In this document: positions 1 to 10,860 of the stretch, piece by piece | Position numbering within the stretch: the stretch's first letter is position 1 | Layout of the letters: the number at the start of each line of letters is the position of its first letter | NCBI GenBank assembly: GCA_005281725.1 | Contig: SSBO01000012.1 | Coordinates: forward strand, 10,610,265-10,628,558 | DNA from: Wuchereria bancrofti | Taxonomy: Eukaryota > Nematoda > Chromadorea > Rhabditida > Onchocercidae | DNA: 18,294 nt | Direction: 5' to 3' | Notes under the pieces: model-generated | The model's database searches: none | Told to the model about the DNA's origin: nothing | What the model saw: only the letters and a program-made list of their open reading frames with translations | Made by a program: the position numbers and the translations under genes

Positions 1-133
1 TTCGCTACATTTACTATTGTTATCATTATTAATGCTATTATTATTGTTATTATTACTGTCATTATTATTATTTGTTGTTATCATTTATTATTATTATTAT
101 TACTGTCATTGTTATTATTAATTATTATTATTG

Positions 134-305
<172 letters not shown>

Positions 306-3300
306 GTATTATTCCTGGAAATTTTGATTTGATAATCACTCGTAAAGCTATTGGAACTTTTCAGTTATAATTTATATATTTTTTTAGCCTAAAAATTTTT
401 TATTTTAGTGTATTATTTTAACACGTTAACTAGTTTCAAGCAATAGATAATTAAAAAAGTGTTTTGCTAATTTTGAGCCAAATATTTGGAAATAATTTTT
501 TTTGTTTCTGAAATATTTAAAAATCTTTTCTTTTTTTTAGCCGCGTTGTATATTTTTTAAATATTTTGCTATATCATAAAAGAATTCACCATCAACAAAT
601 TGAAATGAAAACGAAAATTAACTTTCATGATTTGTTAGTAGTTGTTATCATTGTCCCAAAAACCATACAACGCTTTTGATCTTTGTTTGTAGTTGAATCC
701 TCTAGTGTTGTTTTATGTTTAATTTCATCCAGAAAAAGGAGGAAAAAACGAATACTTAAGTTTGGATTTTATCTTTTATATAAAATTGAGCATAAATTAA
801 GATTTCGAAACTTTGATTTTAATTGAATTTTTCAAAGTAGCAAAATGATAATTTGCTTTTGTTTTTCTTTTTTTTTCTTTCATTTTTTTTCTCTGTGAAA
901 GAAGTTTCTTTCTGACAAAACATTCCATCAGCTGAATGAACTAAAAAGTGTAAATTTTTAAAAGGTGAAAAAAAAATGAACTTAAAATAATGATGACTGA
1001 TAAGCATTTCAAAATGAAACTTTGTCTGAAATTATATATTTCAATTTTTCATTGAAAAATAAACATCATTCATATTGATGATTGCAAAAAAAAAACATCA
1101 ACATTTTTTGCTTCCCAAGATAGTATAATAACATCATTGTATATTAGCGTTATTCATACATAATAATTTCAATCAATTTATATTTATATTTCAAATTTTA
1201 AAGGAAAGAAAAAAAGAACGCCCAAGCATATAAAACAAATTTTCATTTTCATAGTATAATTATTACGAAATTACAAAAAAAATAATACCAAAAATAAAAT
1301 ATTAAAACCCAATATAAGTCTTCAATGCTCTCATATATATATATTGTTTACAATTTTATGCAATAACTAAGCTTTTTCTTTTTTTTTCTTTTGATATCTA
1401 GAAAATTACTTAAAAATTTTTTAACTGTTTTTTCTTTCTGTTATTTTACTTCAAAAATAATTTATTGGAGATTTTCTTTTAACTGAAATTGGACCTCAGA
1501 AATTTAGCATAAATATATGAAAGTATGTTTGGAATATAGAATTTTGCCGGAAAATTTATGAAGAAATCTAAATTTTATTCGTTTTAATAATGAACAAATG
1601 ATATTCATAGCAATTACTGACATTTCACATAATCAATAACTTTAATGAATGCATGTCACTTACATTTGGATAGCTTTGAAACGAAAAATTTCCTGCAAAT
1701 TTTTTAACTTACTGACCTAGTGAGAAAAAATCAACCGTAATTTCAAGCAAGATTGTTATGAGTTAAATTTCGCTTCAATTCACACACAACTGAACAGTTT
1801 TTAAGACTGCATAAATGATCAGTAAAATGTAACGAATAAAATCGTAACACAGATTATTTTTTAATACAATAAACGTCAATTTTATTGAATTCAAGTTACA
1901 ATTAATTCCGACTAGAATAGTACAGTTTGAATTTTTTTTTTCTCGTATAAAAAAGAAAAAATACAATCAATTCGTAAAACAACAATACATTACTTTGAAG
2001 ATGCATTTTTTTCTTTTCTTCTTTAGTCAATACTTTATGGTCTTCTTTTATAGAAATAATTAATTAATATTCATAAGAAAAGAAAACTATAAAGAAAAAA
2101 ATATCCGAAAGGATTATTTTTCGTCTTTTTTTCTCGAAAAAAAAAGGATAAAAAATAGTTACTTGAAAATGAGAGCAACTACAATACATTTGATAGATGT
2201 CAGAGTGAAAACGAAAGCAGAAAGAAACAAAGAATTTCCAAATTATTCATCAATTTTTAATGACAAGTAATTCAAGCGAAAATAAATCAAAGAAAAAAGG
2301 AATCCTTTTTCTTTAAAAAAGAAAGAAAAACGAAAAATTTCATTTTATTTATTGAAATATACAAACCTGACGATTGCAACAAAATAGAACTCGTAATAAA
2401 TCCATTAATAAATCTCGTAATTTCAAATTATTATCGTTGACTTGAATAAAGAAAAATGATATGATATGCTGTAAGGAATTAAGGTAGGATGAAATGTGTG
2501 CTAGTTTCGTTTGAAAATAACACATAAGTTAGAAGCAATTCGTAAGATTTTCGAAATTGACAAGAGAAGGAAAGCAATTAATGAGTTTAACCAAAGAATG
2601 CAATTAGGAAAGCATTAAGGATTCCTAATAATTAGGTTATATGATGTGAAAAAGTGAAAAGGGTAAGAGATTTTTGAAAGAAGGAGGGATTAGAAAGTAA
2701 TGCAAGGGATGGATAAGGAAAGAACAAGGAGGAGGATAACGATTATAGAAGAAAGAAAAAGGAAATGAATTTTGATAATTGAGAAGGTTATGTGAAAGCT
2801 TAAAAAAAAGGAAAGGAAAAAAAGAGACCAATAATAAAGGGGACAACAACATTCATTTATGACTTGTATTCATGAGCTAATGCAAAAGGATGGATGGACT
2901 ATTCATGAGTTATCGTATTGCGTGTCATTTATTCTTCTGTTGCACACAATCAACTATTAAATTCTACAAAAAAAAAAGTCATCAACATGCTAAAACTGCT
3001 GGAAGAAATAATGAGCGAGTAGAAACCAAAGTAAATGAACACACACGCGAAGTCAATTAGGTTAAAATTAAACGAATAAACTTTTGTCTACTTTGAAAAT
3101 AAAAGAATGTAATTGAGATTAATGAATTCTCTAACATGGAAAAATCCATCATGACTAAATTACACACAAAGCTTTCCAGATTCATTTTAAATCTGTACCA
3201 TTTAGTGAATTTATGGCAATCAATAGCTCTGCCAGTCTATTCATTACATACAGGAGCAACTGATCTTCTAATTCTTTCATTTGTCCCAATCATAACAGTT

Positions 3301-3684
3301 TTTGGATGTTGAAATATGCTTCAATAAACTGATCTGTAAAATGACAATACAAAACTGACGATAGAATTATATCTTAATTGCTCTAATTTATAAAAACATA
3401 ACTTTAACAGCACCATAAAATAAAAAAGAATAACTACTTTTGAATTCCTATTTTCTAGAAATAATGATATTTCACAGCCCACTATACATATCTTTAATAA
3501 TATCATTAATGTAAATAGTACATCAAACGTTGTTTTTTACAAAAACTTTTATGCAACTAGATTTGCTTCTGGGTAACAACATATTTGACGAAGGGAATTG
3601 GCCTCAAATTCAAATAGTTCCATCATATTGAGAGCAAAACAAATTTGAAAGACAATAAGCTATGAACATCATGAAACACTACAA
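306..3684. other. Gene-poor AT-rich intergenic DNA
   Basis: No coding region, tRNA or rRNA is supported here. The sequence is A/T-rich with many short homopolymer runs, and open frames are short and of low complexity. The only compositional feature is a purine-rich stretch around 2640-2830, listed separately. The right-hand part, adjacent to 3685, should contain the 3' UTR of the acyl carrier protein gene, but I see no clear AATAAA on the minus strand there. Confidence 0.7.
2640..2830 (+). repeat. Polypurine-rich tract
   Basis: The plus strand is dominated by A and G for almost 190 bases, with blocks such as aaggaggaggataa and aaaggaaaggaaaaaaagag. It is imperfect: scattered T and a few C interrupt it. 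The complementary ORF (Leu/Phe/Ser/Pro-rich) is a by-product of this skew. No function is visible. Confidence 0.5.
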
Positions 3685-4535
<851 letters not shown>

Positions 4536-4556
4536 TACTTCTGCAAACAGAATAAA
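4536..4556 (-). promoter_or_regulatory. Predicted (trans-)splice acceptor before acyl carrier protein ATG
   Basis: On the minus strand, ttctgtttgcag is followed by aagta and then ATG, so an AG acceptor (4542-4541) lies only five bases before the start codon. In nematodes this spacing is characteristic of spliced-leader addition. It could instead be the acceptor of a 5' UTR intron. It also supports the chosen start, since no further in-frame exon is needed. Confidence 0.6.
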
Positions 4557-5044
4557 ATTAAAAGTCTTAAAATAAAACGTCAGCAGAAATATTAATCAAC
4601 GACTAACACTTCCGAAATCAACTTCAACTAATCTAATGTAACTTCGTACAAGTTATGTGTCTCATCTAACAAATAGAAAATGTGGAACAGACGAAAGAGA
4701 CCGTAATATGCTTAATAACAACTCAAAAAATAAATAGCATATATCCTCAAGTCAAAAACTAATGTAATGTGTACCTCTCTAAATAATTCTACTCAAGTTG
4801 TTAGGTTATATTTGCATTTTTGAAAGAAAAGTACAGTCCATAAGCAAAAAAAAAAAAAGGTCATGATAACACAGGCATTGTGCCGAGTTGCTCCTTTACA
4901 ACAGCAATATCATAAAGCAAGTTAAAACTCAATTTTACAACTATCAGCAAATATCGATAAGGACGTATTTTACTTTTCAAATGCTGCAAGGTATGACAAC
5001 AATTTTTTATTCAACAAACTCTAATCAACTATTTTCGGTATGAA
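4557..5044 (-). other. Intercistronic region between PAQR and acyl carrier protein genes
   Basis: About 500 bases separate the PAQR stop codon from the acceptor before the acyl carrier protein ATG. No gene is visible inside. The PAQR-proximal end carries a poly(A) signal (5011-5006) and the distal end carries a pyrimidine-rich acceptor. The region therefore serves as the PAQR 3' UTR and either the outron or the promoter of the next gene. Confidence 0.6.
5006..5011 (-). terminator. Poly(A) signal AATAAA of PAQR gene
   Basis: The plus strand reads tttatt, so the minus strand has a perfect AATAAA hexamer 34 bases after the PAQR stop codon. This implies a short 3' UTR, as is common in nematodes. 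The motif can arise by chance in AT-rich DNA, so the support is its position. Confidence 0.55.
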
Positions 5045-7761
5045 CTATGATTCATCATATCCATACTGTTCCAACATTTGTTCAGCGCATGATCCTTGTT
5101 CCAGACGTTTCACAGCTGTTTTGCTGACACCATAAAGATGAACCAGAGCCGCTGCTACCACAAACATATGGAACAATTGGTGTGATTGTAACTAAAAAAG
5201 AGAACAAAATTATTAAAAACTTCATCTTAATAAAAACGAATCTCTTTTCATCATATTTTCATCAAAAAGATATTTAGTTGTAAGCAATTCACTTCTAGAA
5301 AGCGATTCTGTTAAAACAAACCCATAAATCAAATCTTCCAGGAAAACACTTTTCAGGTGTACGTGTAACGTATAAAACAGCGCCCGCTATATATAAAATA
5401 CCCATTAATATAAACCAAAACAATGATGCTTCATTTAAGAGGTATGAAATACCATCATTAATTAGTATGTCTAAAGCTGGCACAACACCTGGAAATATGT
5501 ATAATATCAAGACTCTTGAATTAATAATAAGTGATAAAGAAATTAAATCCATTCAATCATTTTTGAATTGTAATAAGCTGAATTTCAGGTAACGATAGCT
5601 TGGTTATGTACGAGAAACAGCTGCATAATTTTAACTATAGCTTACTGCTTAAACCCATTGCTATGAAAATAACAGCTCGTAAGGGTCGGTAGTATGGCTG
5701 AGCAAATTTATCCCACAGAGACACGATAACTGCAGCAACTCCAAGAACAGAAATCATAGTTAAATATACAATCATAGGCACCAAACGGCAATAAAATCCA
5801 TAATAAATCCATGGAATGAAAGAACCAACAATAAGTAAGGTAATACCAGTATAATCCAATCTAAAACATAATAATATTCACAGATAACAAAATCATTTCG
5901 ACCTTTTACACATTGGTTCAGCTAAACAGTAACGATAAAACTTAGTATGAAGAACCAATAATTTTTTCTTCGACATCTAACAAACATTCAATGATATGTC
6001 GAATTAAGTACTTTTTGTAATTATCATAGTCATTCAGTTTTTACTCCACCAAAAATTTATTACAAAAAATTCTCTTTTTGATTAAAAATAAGTAATATTA
6101 TCTTAATACGACCAAAAACCAAAATCAAACTTAATATCATACAAAAAAACACAAGCGTGAACACAGAGCTACAGTAACTATTGGCGATCTTTTCTCGGTC
6201 TAAATCTGGCTTCACACAACCACATATCGACCGATATAATAATTGAAACTAAGTATTTTTAGAATAGTCAAATTATTCCAAGTTTTATAACTAAAATGAC
6301 AACACAAAACAAACTTGCTAAACAGTTTTCCAACTCCAGCAGAATGGCACTGCACTGTATGGAATGCAAACGATAATCCCAAACAAGCCACTGCACCGAC
6401 AAAATATGTCCCAAACACAATTTTGTCTTCCGACTGCACCAGTGTTGATGGACGAGTTAAAAACCAAGCTGCAGCTCCAATGAATGCCACACATCCTGGA
6501 ATCAAATTAATAACATAGTAATTCATCTATTAAAACTACTTACTTCAGCAATTCATCCACTAAAATTATTTCAACGTTTAACATAATTTTGGATCAGAAA
6601 TGTACAGAAAGTTCAGGATACTAGCACCCGTCTCATCCAAATTCTCTTCAATTTACTTTCAAACGCTATCAAAATCTAATAAAAATTTTTGAAATTAACT
6701 AACCGTACATATGAGTCCAAATGTTACCAGTTTCCGTATGTAGAGAAAATATACTTTTGAAACACGAGCCAAAGCTCGGTAACGGTGGCCTATGCCCCGT
6801 ACGCAGATACTCGTTATCTTGCAACCATTCTGGAAGCAGTTCAAAATTCGTAGCTTTCCATCGTGCTTCCCAAATCTTAAATAATTTAGTTCCTGGACTG
6901 ATTGCTAAAGAATAATATATTCCAAAAATATACGAAATGACACGTTTAAAGGGTAAATAAATAACTGAAGGAGATACCCTTCTAATAGCAACTCTTGCAC
7001 CACCTTTGGAATTTTCTTCATTTGGAAGAACATCCTCTTCGTTGATTTTCACCTAAATCAACAAATAACATGCAAAGGAGCAAAGTTCCTCAAATACACA
7101 AGAAAAAAGATCTGTACAAAAATTATACAGGGATTGTTTATTTCCATTTTATATTTCAGTCAAGAAATCGTCGATAAATCCAAAAAATAATGAATAACAT
7201 GCTTTCCGGCAAAAATGTTTCCAAAATGCTTGAAATGTGAAAAAAGCATACAGTAAGATCAGCGTCATCATCTTCCGAAACCGGTACCATAACTGGTAAT
7301 CCATTCGAAATATAAGTTACTGTTTTCATTAGCTCGTCTACTGTCTTCTCCGGCGTATACGGCTGAAATCGTGCAATATAATTTTTTGCAATCCATTCCC
7401 CTGTAGTAACAATATTTTTTACAAATATATTTCGAATGGATTACCAGTTATTTTTTACAAATAATAACAATATTTTTTACAAAGATATAAACATACTTCA
7501 ATTAATAAGTAAGACGAAATTATATTTGCATTTGAACTGTACAGTCGGTCATCATGTTTTTACAATATTTTTTTAACAAAATGACCAAATTTACAGAAAA
7601 ATAACATATTTTATATAATAAGAAGCAAAGACAGTAATCGGGAAATCACTTGCCTCGATTCGCGTACGATCACCACTAGCATTTGGTACTGAAAAAGCTC
7701 GTCTATGACCACGATTAAATTTTCGTATACATTTCCCCGCTTCATTGACTGAACCCTTCAT
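5045..7761 (-). CDS. paqr: PAQR / adiponectin-receptor family seven-helix membrane protein, 7 exons, about 425 aa
   Basis: Minus-strand exons: 7761-7654 (coding part; acceptor at 7772), 7362-7252, 7052-6704, 6495-6315, 5860-5646, 5488-5322, 5191-5045 (stop TAG). Lengths and phases agree through all junctions. Residues 1-120 or so are a polar cytosolic N-terminus. Next come the family block LPEWLQDNEYLRTGHRPPLP and HTETGNIWTH, then seven hydrophobic segments. Zinc-site residues are present: His235 in FHTVQCHS, Asp252 in KLDYTG, His381 and His385 in SHQLFH. Their spacing equals that of human AdipoR1 H191/D208/H337/H341. These receptors have a cytosolic N-terminus and ceramidase-like activity; in C. 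elegans PAQR-1/PAQR-2 protect membrane fluidity. I cannot decide between PAQR-1 and PAQR-2, though the modest length fits PAQR-1 better. Oddities: the first intron has a GC donor and an inverted copy of exon-2 sequence. The start is uncertain because an upstream 14-nt coding exon (8799-8786) is phase-compatible. Confidence 0.92.
7289..7314 (+). repeat. Left arm of 26-bp perfect inverted repeat (inside PAQR exon 2)
   Basis: The 26 bases here are the exact reverse complement of 7426-7451. This arm encodes residues 53-61 of the PAQR protein (YISNGLPVM), so it is the ancestral copy. The other arm lies in the intron just upstream of the same exon. Confidence 0.9.
7407..7483 (+). repeat. Intronic cluster: inverted copy of PAQR exon flanked by 19-bp direct repeats
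   Basis: Positions 7426-7451 carry the 26-bp inverted copy of the coding segment 7289-7314. It is bracketed by two identical 19-base direct repeats, taacaatattttttacaaa, at 7407-7425 and 7465-7483. A partial third copy (ttattttttacaaa) starts near 7448. The arrangement resembles the product of replication template switching with local duplication. It lies in the first PAQR intron, upstream of the exon-2 acceptor (7364-7363). Confidence 0.85.
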
Positions 7762-7785
7762 TTCCAGTAATCTGAAAAGTGCAAA
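7762..7785 (-). promoter_or_regulatory. Predicted splice or trans-splice acceptor at the 5' end of the PAQR gene
   Basis: The minus strand reads tgcacttttcag followed by attactggaa and ATG, giving an acceptor ten bases upstream of the chosen start. This suits spliced-leader addition. If instead an upstream exon joins here, it must end in phase 2, because the bases after the acceptor read A TTA CTG GAA ATG in frame with the protein. Confidence 0.55.
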
Positions 7786-8290
7786 TTTATTTGGTTTCAA
7801 TAATGAAATAAAGAAAGAAAAAAGATGTTTGCAACTGTATGAAAAAGAGCTGGTGTAAATAAATCAGCAATGTTTACCTTTTACCTCTGTAGCACAACAT
7901 AATACTACTAGAACAGCAAAACTGTTTCAACAATCTATGGATAATAACGTCATTACCCAGTACCAAATACAATTAGGCCAAGTATTCCACGCATCACAAC
8001 ATATATCAGCACCAAGATTAAGACTGATCTGGTGAAGTGAAGGATAGCGGAAGAGAGAGGGGTAGGAAGGTGTGTGGGAAAATAAAATGATAGAAAGGGA
8101 TTACATACTTCAAAAACGTAATCTTTTGTCCAGGCTTTCCCGGTCTTACACTTCATACTTTTACTATATACAGGACTGATATAAACATATGTAACTTCTC
8201 AATCATAAAATACTTACATATATCAGAGAGCACATAAAAACACAGTAATAGTTCAAGTAATAATTCCATGTAAACGTTATCGAAATACAA

Positions 8291-8527
8291 TTAGTATGTC
8301 TTAATCCCAGTAAGACATGTATGATACAAGTCTGAAATGAAAAAAATGTGGGGATGTGACTCAAAACTTTGAAATCTATAGCGGCCTCTAGGCATTCCAC
8401 TGAAATAACTCATACCGTTTCTACTAATGAAATGAGTTAATTCAAAAAGACACCGTTTTTCTAAAACTTCTGATGGAAGTACATGAGGTATGGAAATGAA
8501 ATACAGCAACGAAATACAGAATAACAT
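8291..8527 (-). CDS. Possible small secreted protein (78 aa), unverified
   Basis: This is an ATG-initiated frame of 78 codons ending in TAA. The N-terminus (MLFCISLLYFISIPHVLPS) looks like a signal peptide. It is followed by a dibasic LEKR site and a mixed-charge remainder with two cysteines and no domain I recognise. A splice-donor-like GTATGAG lies inside, so only the first part might be exonic. Open frames of this length occur by chance in sequence this AT-rich and no homologue is known to me, so this is a weak candidate. Confidence 0.18.
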   Translation of the reverse strand: MLFCISLLYFISIPHVLPSEVLEKRCLFELTHFISRNGMSYFSGMPRGRYRFQSFESHPHIFFISDLYHTCLTGIKTY

Positions 8528-9200
8528 AACTACCTAATGGACTCACTTTTTTTAAAAAAGATTTTAAAGCAATGCATACCTCAATGAACACCACATTTTA
8601 GAATTTTCAGTAAAATTCAAAGTTTCAAAGACTAAACAACTTCTTTTTTCATATATCAGAACACCCAAAGAAGCGCTGGATGTTTATCCCAGCCAACATA
8701 GCCTGATCAATCAACCAACTGCAGCAAGTGGAACTTACCACTTCCAATATCTCTCAGAAGCTCATTCACTATAAAAAAACCTTACCTTTCGAAAAACATA
8801 CAGTAACTACCGGGGATACAAATTCATTAAAATATACAAAATAATACGAATTAATTGGTTAAAATCCCGAAAGTCAACAAGAAATGACCTTTCTTCTGTG
8901 CACATTTTATCACTTAGTATCACATCCTTGGAAAAAATGAAAAAAAAAAAATGACAACTTTGGGAACCACTGCATTGTTAGTTAAAGTTATAAGATGCAT
9001 AAACTGGAATTTTGAAATGTCAATCATTTTAATTTAAACAGTGGAAATTCCTTAAAGCATAAATTATGCAATTTTAATGACTGGGAATTTACCTATAAAT
9101 AAAACATAGTGAATTCTTGGGGATGTAAGAGAATCAGATCACATAATACAGTGCAAACTGGGAGTTAAACCAGTAAACTGGTGCGTTTTCCTTTCGGAAG

Positions 9201-9297
9201 ATTTAATGAAATATAATAATACAGCATTAATCTAAGAAGAAAAAAACGTCTAAGTTTCGTCTAAGAAGAAAAAAACTCGTCGATCATTTAATGAAAT
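9201..9297 (+). repeat. Nested short direct repeats
   Basis: The 12-mer atttaatgaaat occurs at 9201-9212 and 9286-9297. Between these copies the string tctaagaagaaaaaaac occurs twice, from about 9231 and about 9260. This looks like a local duplication in intergenic DNA. It has no terminal inverted repeats and no coding content. Confidence 0.6.
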
Positions 9298-10522
9298 TAC
9301 CAAACTTAGCAATTCAAACAATATCCTTCCTCATTTCTCATGAAAAATTTTTACCGAAACTCCAAAAGTAATAATCTTACTAGCATTGCATATAAATTTG
9401 GATTTTTTATTCAAAATGAAGCTGAATTTCCTTGAGATTTCTAAATTGTAAAATATGAAAAGCCTCTTTAAAAGAGTACACCCGTCTACTGCTTGCATAT
9501 TTGTCGAAATTGCTGCAACAGTTAAAAAAAGTGTAACAAAACTAAAGAAGCGAACAAGTGCAAACACAGGCTGTTCTGACAAACAAAATGAGCTTATCCT
9601 GATAAGGCTTAGTAAAATGTCAATACAGATGAGTTTTTAAAAAGCATGATTAATATTACAGACATAGCATATCTTTTAGCAAATAGTTGCCTGCTTGCTG
9701 TAGTTTATATACTGAAAATAAGCAAGAAAGAAAAAAGTGAAAAAAGGAAATACACTTCCTCACTGAAATAACTCGAAATTACAAAGCAAAATTTTTAAAG
9801 ACAACATTAAATAGCAATGAAATGACTAGAAAAGATTACAATTAAATTTAAATTAAAGAATTCGTAAAGCATGCTTGATTTGTACATAGGAAGAGAAAAT
9901 AGACAATACAAAAAAAAAAATAAATAAAAGGCTAAAGCTTTCTGCAACGCTGAAATAAATCACATGAAAGACATCGGATTATGGTATGAGGGAATCTTTG
10001 AAAAGCTTACTTGTAATTTTCAATAGATTTGATTAAACTATCCTCAACTACCAAATCAAGTAATCCAGCAATCAAACCATAGAGTAGAATTCCGCAGTTT
10101 GAATCATGCTATTAGAAAGTAAATGATGTGAAATAGATCAGACACTTCTTTTTTTGGAAGACACAGATAACCAGAATTGTAAAGCTAATGGAGTAAAGTC
10201 TTAAAGCTCAATTTTATGTACAAACACAAGATGAGGAGGCTATGATAAGCAAGAAATATAATCAGTACTTTTTCTTAATAAAATAGGACAAGGGAACATC
10301 ATGAAATAACTGAAGATCTGATAATGGCAAAATTAAAAATATATTAAAATTAAAAGATTATAAATGAACAATAAAAGTACGATTCAAATAAACGACGATT
10401 AAAAAATAATTATTAAAAATTTTCGAGAACGCTCTTTCCTGCATATTTCTGAAACGCGAATATAAAAATGAGGATATAATTAATATAAAGTTTCATTAAC
10501 AAGAGAAGGGGGTAAAATATGC

Positions 10523-10860
10523 TTAAATCACCACGTAAACTTGTGTTGTTTCCGTTAGCACACCACTATCTCTTTCACTCGCGGGCTGCTTTTCAATTGT
10601 TGTTGCAGCCGAATCACTCTAAAAGATAGTGGGAACGAGTTGTTTTAAAAAATAACATGGAGCGCAAGCATTCCTTATGTAAAATTTCTAAAAAATAAGC
10701 TTTTATTCGAGTACTGGTAAACTTTTTGAAATTCATAAATTTTATCAAATGAAATCCTTGCAACTGAAACAAGCGAATTTACCAACCTTTACAGAAGAAT
10801 ACTGCCTTGAGTCTTTTCGCTTTCCCATGAGCAAAATTACAGAGCATACTCCAGCAGCTA
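10523..10860 (-). other. LRIG-like gene: transmembrane helix and cytoplasmic tail
   Basis: The end of exon 16 encodes a hydrophobic helix (about residues 838-860, [15 protein letters not shown] onward) followed by the stop-transfer sequence GKRKDSR. Exon 17 (10618-10523) adds a Ser/Thr/Glu-rich tail ending TTQVYVVI. The tail is far shorter than in vertebrate LRIGs. The last residues (Val-Val-Ile) match a class II PDZ ligand pattern (hydrophobic-x-hydrophobic-COOH), which is suggestive only. Confidence 0.75.

Larger units (their letters stand above)
7786..10522. other. Intergenic region between LRIG-like and PAQR genes
   Basis: No well-supported gene lies here. It must contain the 3' UTR of the LRIG-like gene (right end) and the promoter of the PAQR gene (left part). 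Three weak candidates are noted separately: a small ORF with a signal-like N-terminus (8527-8291), a GC-richer patch with hairpins and splice-like sites (8665-8765), and a possible 14-nt first coding exon of PAQR (8799-8786). The rest is AT-rich, with short ORFs that lack an ATG or any recognisable domain. Confidence 0.6.

Noticed and set aside
6315..6915. Plus-strand ORFs overlapping the PAQR exons
   Set aside because: They are antisense shadows of conserved PAQR coding sequence.
7365..7402. Longer version of PAQR exon 2 starting after ttactacag
   Set aside because: It would stay open (EWIAKNYIARFQ) but needs a phase-1 partner, and the preceding exon ends in phase 0. The acceptor gatttcag at 7363 fits without conflict.
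8106..8159. ATG frame MKCKTGKAWTKDYVFE followed by a GTATGT donor, as a first exon of PAQR
   Set aside because: It ends in phase 0, while the PAQR acceptor at 7772 needs phase 2. Joining them gives a stop after ten codons, so at best it is an upstream ORF.
9331..9640. Overlapping open frames on both strands (83 and 61 codons)
   Set aside because: The minus frame has no ATG at its start and neither resembles a known domain. Their length is expected by chance in AT-rich DNA.
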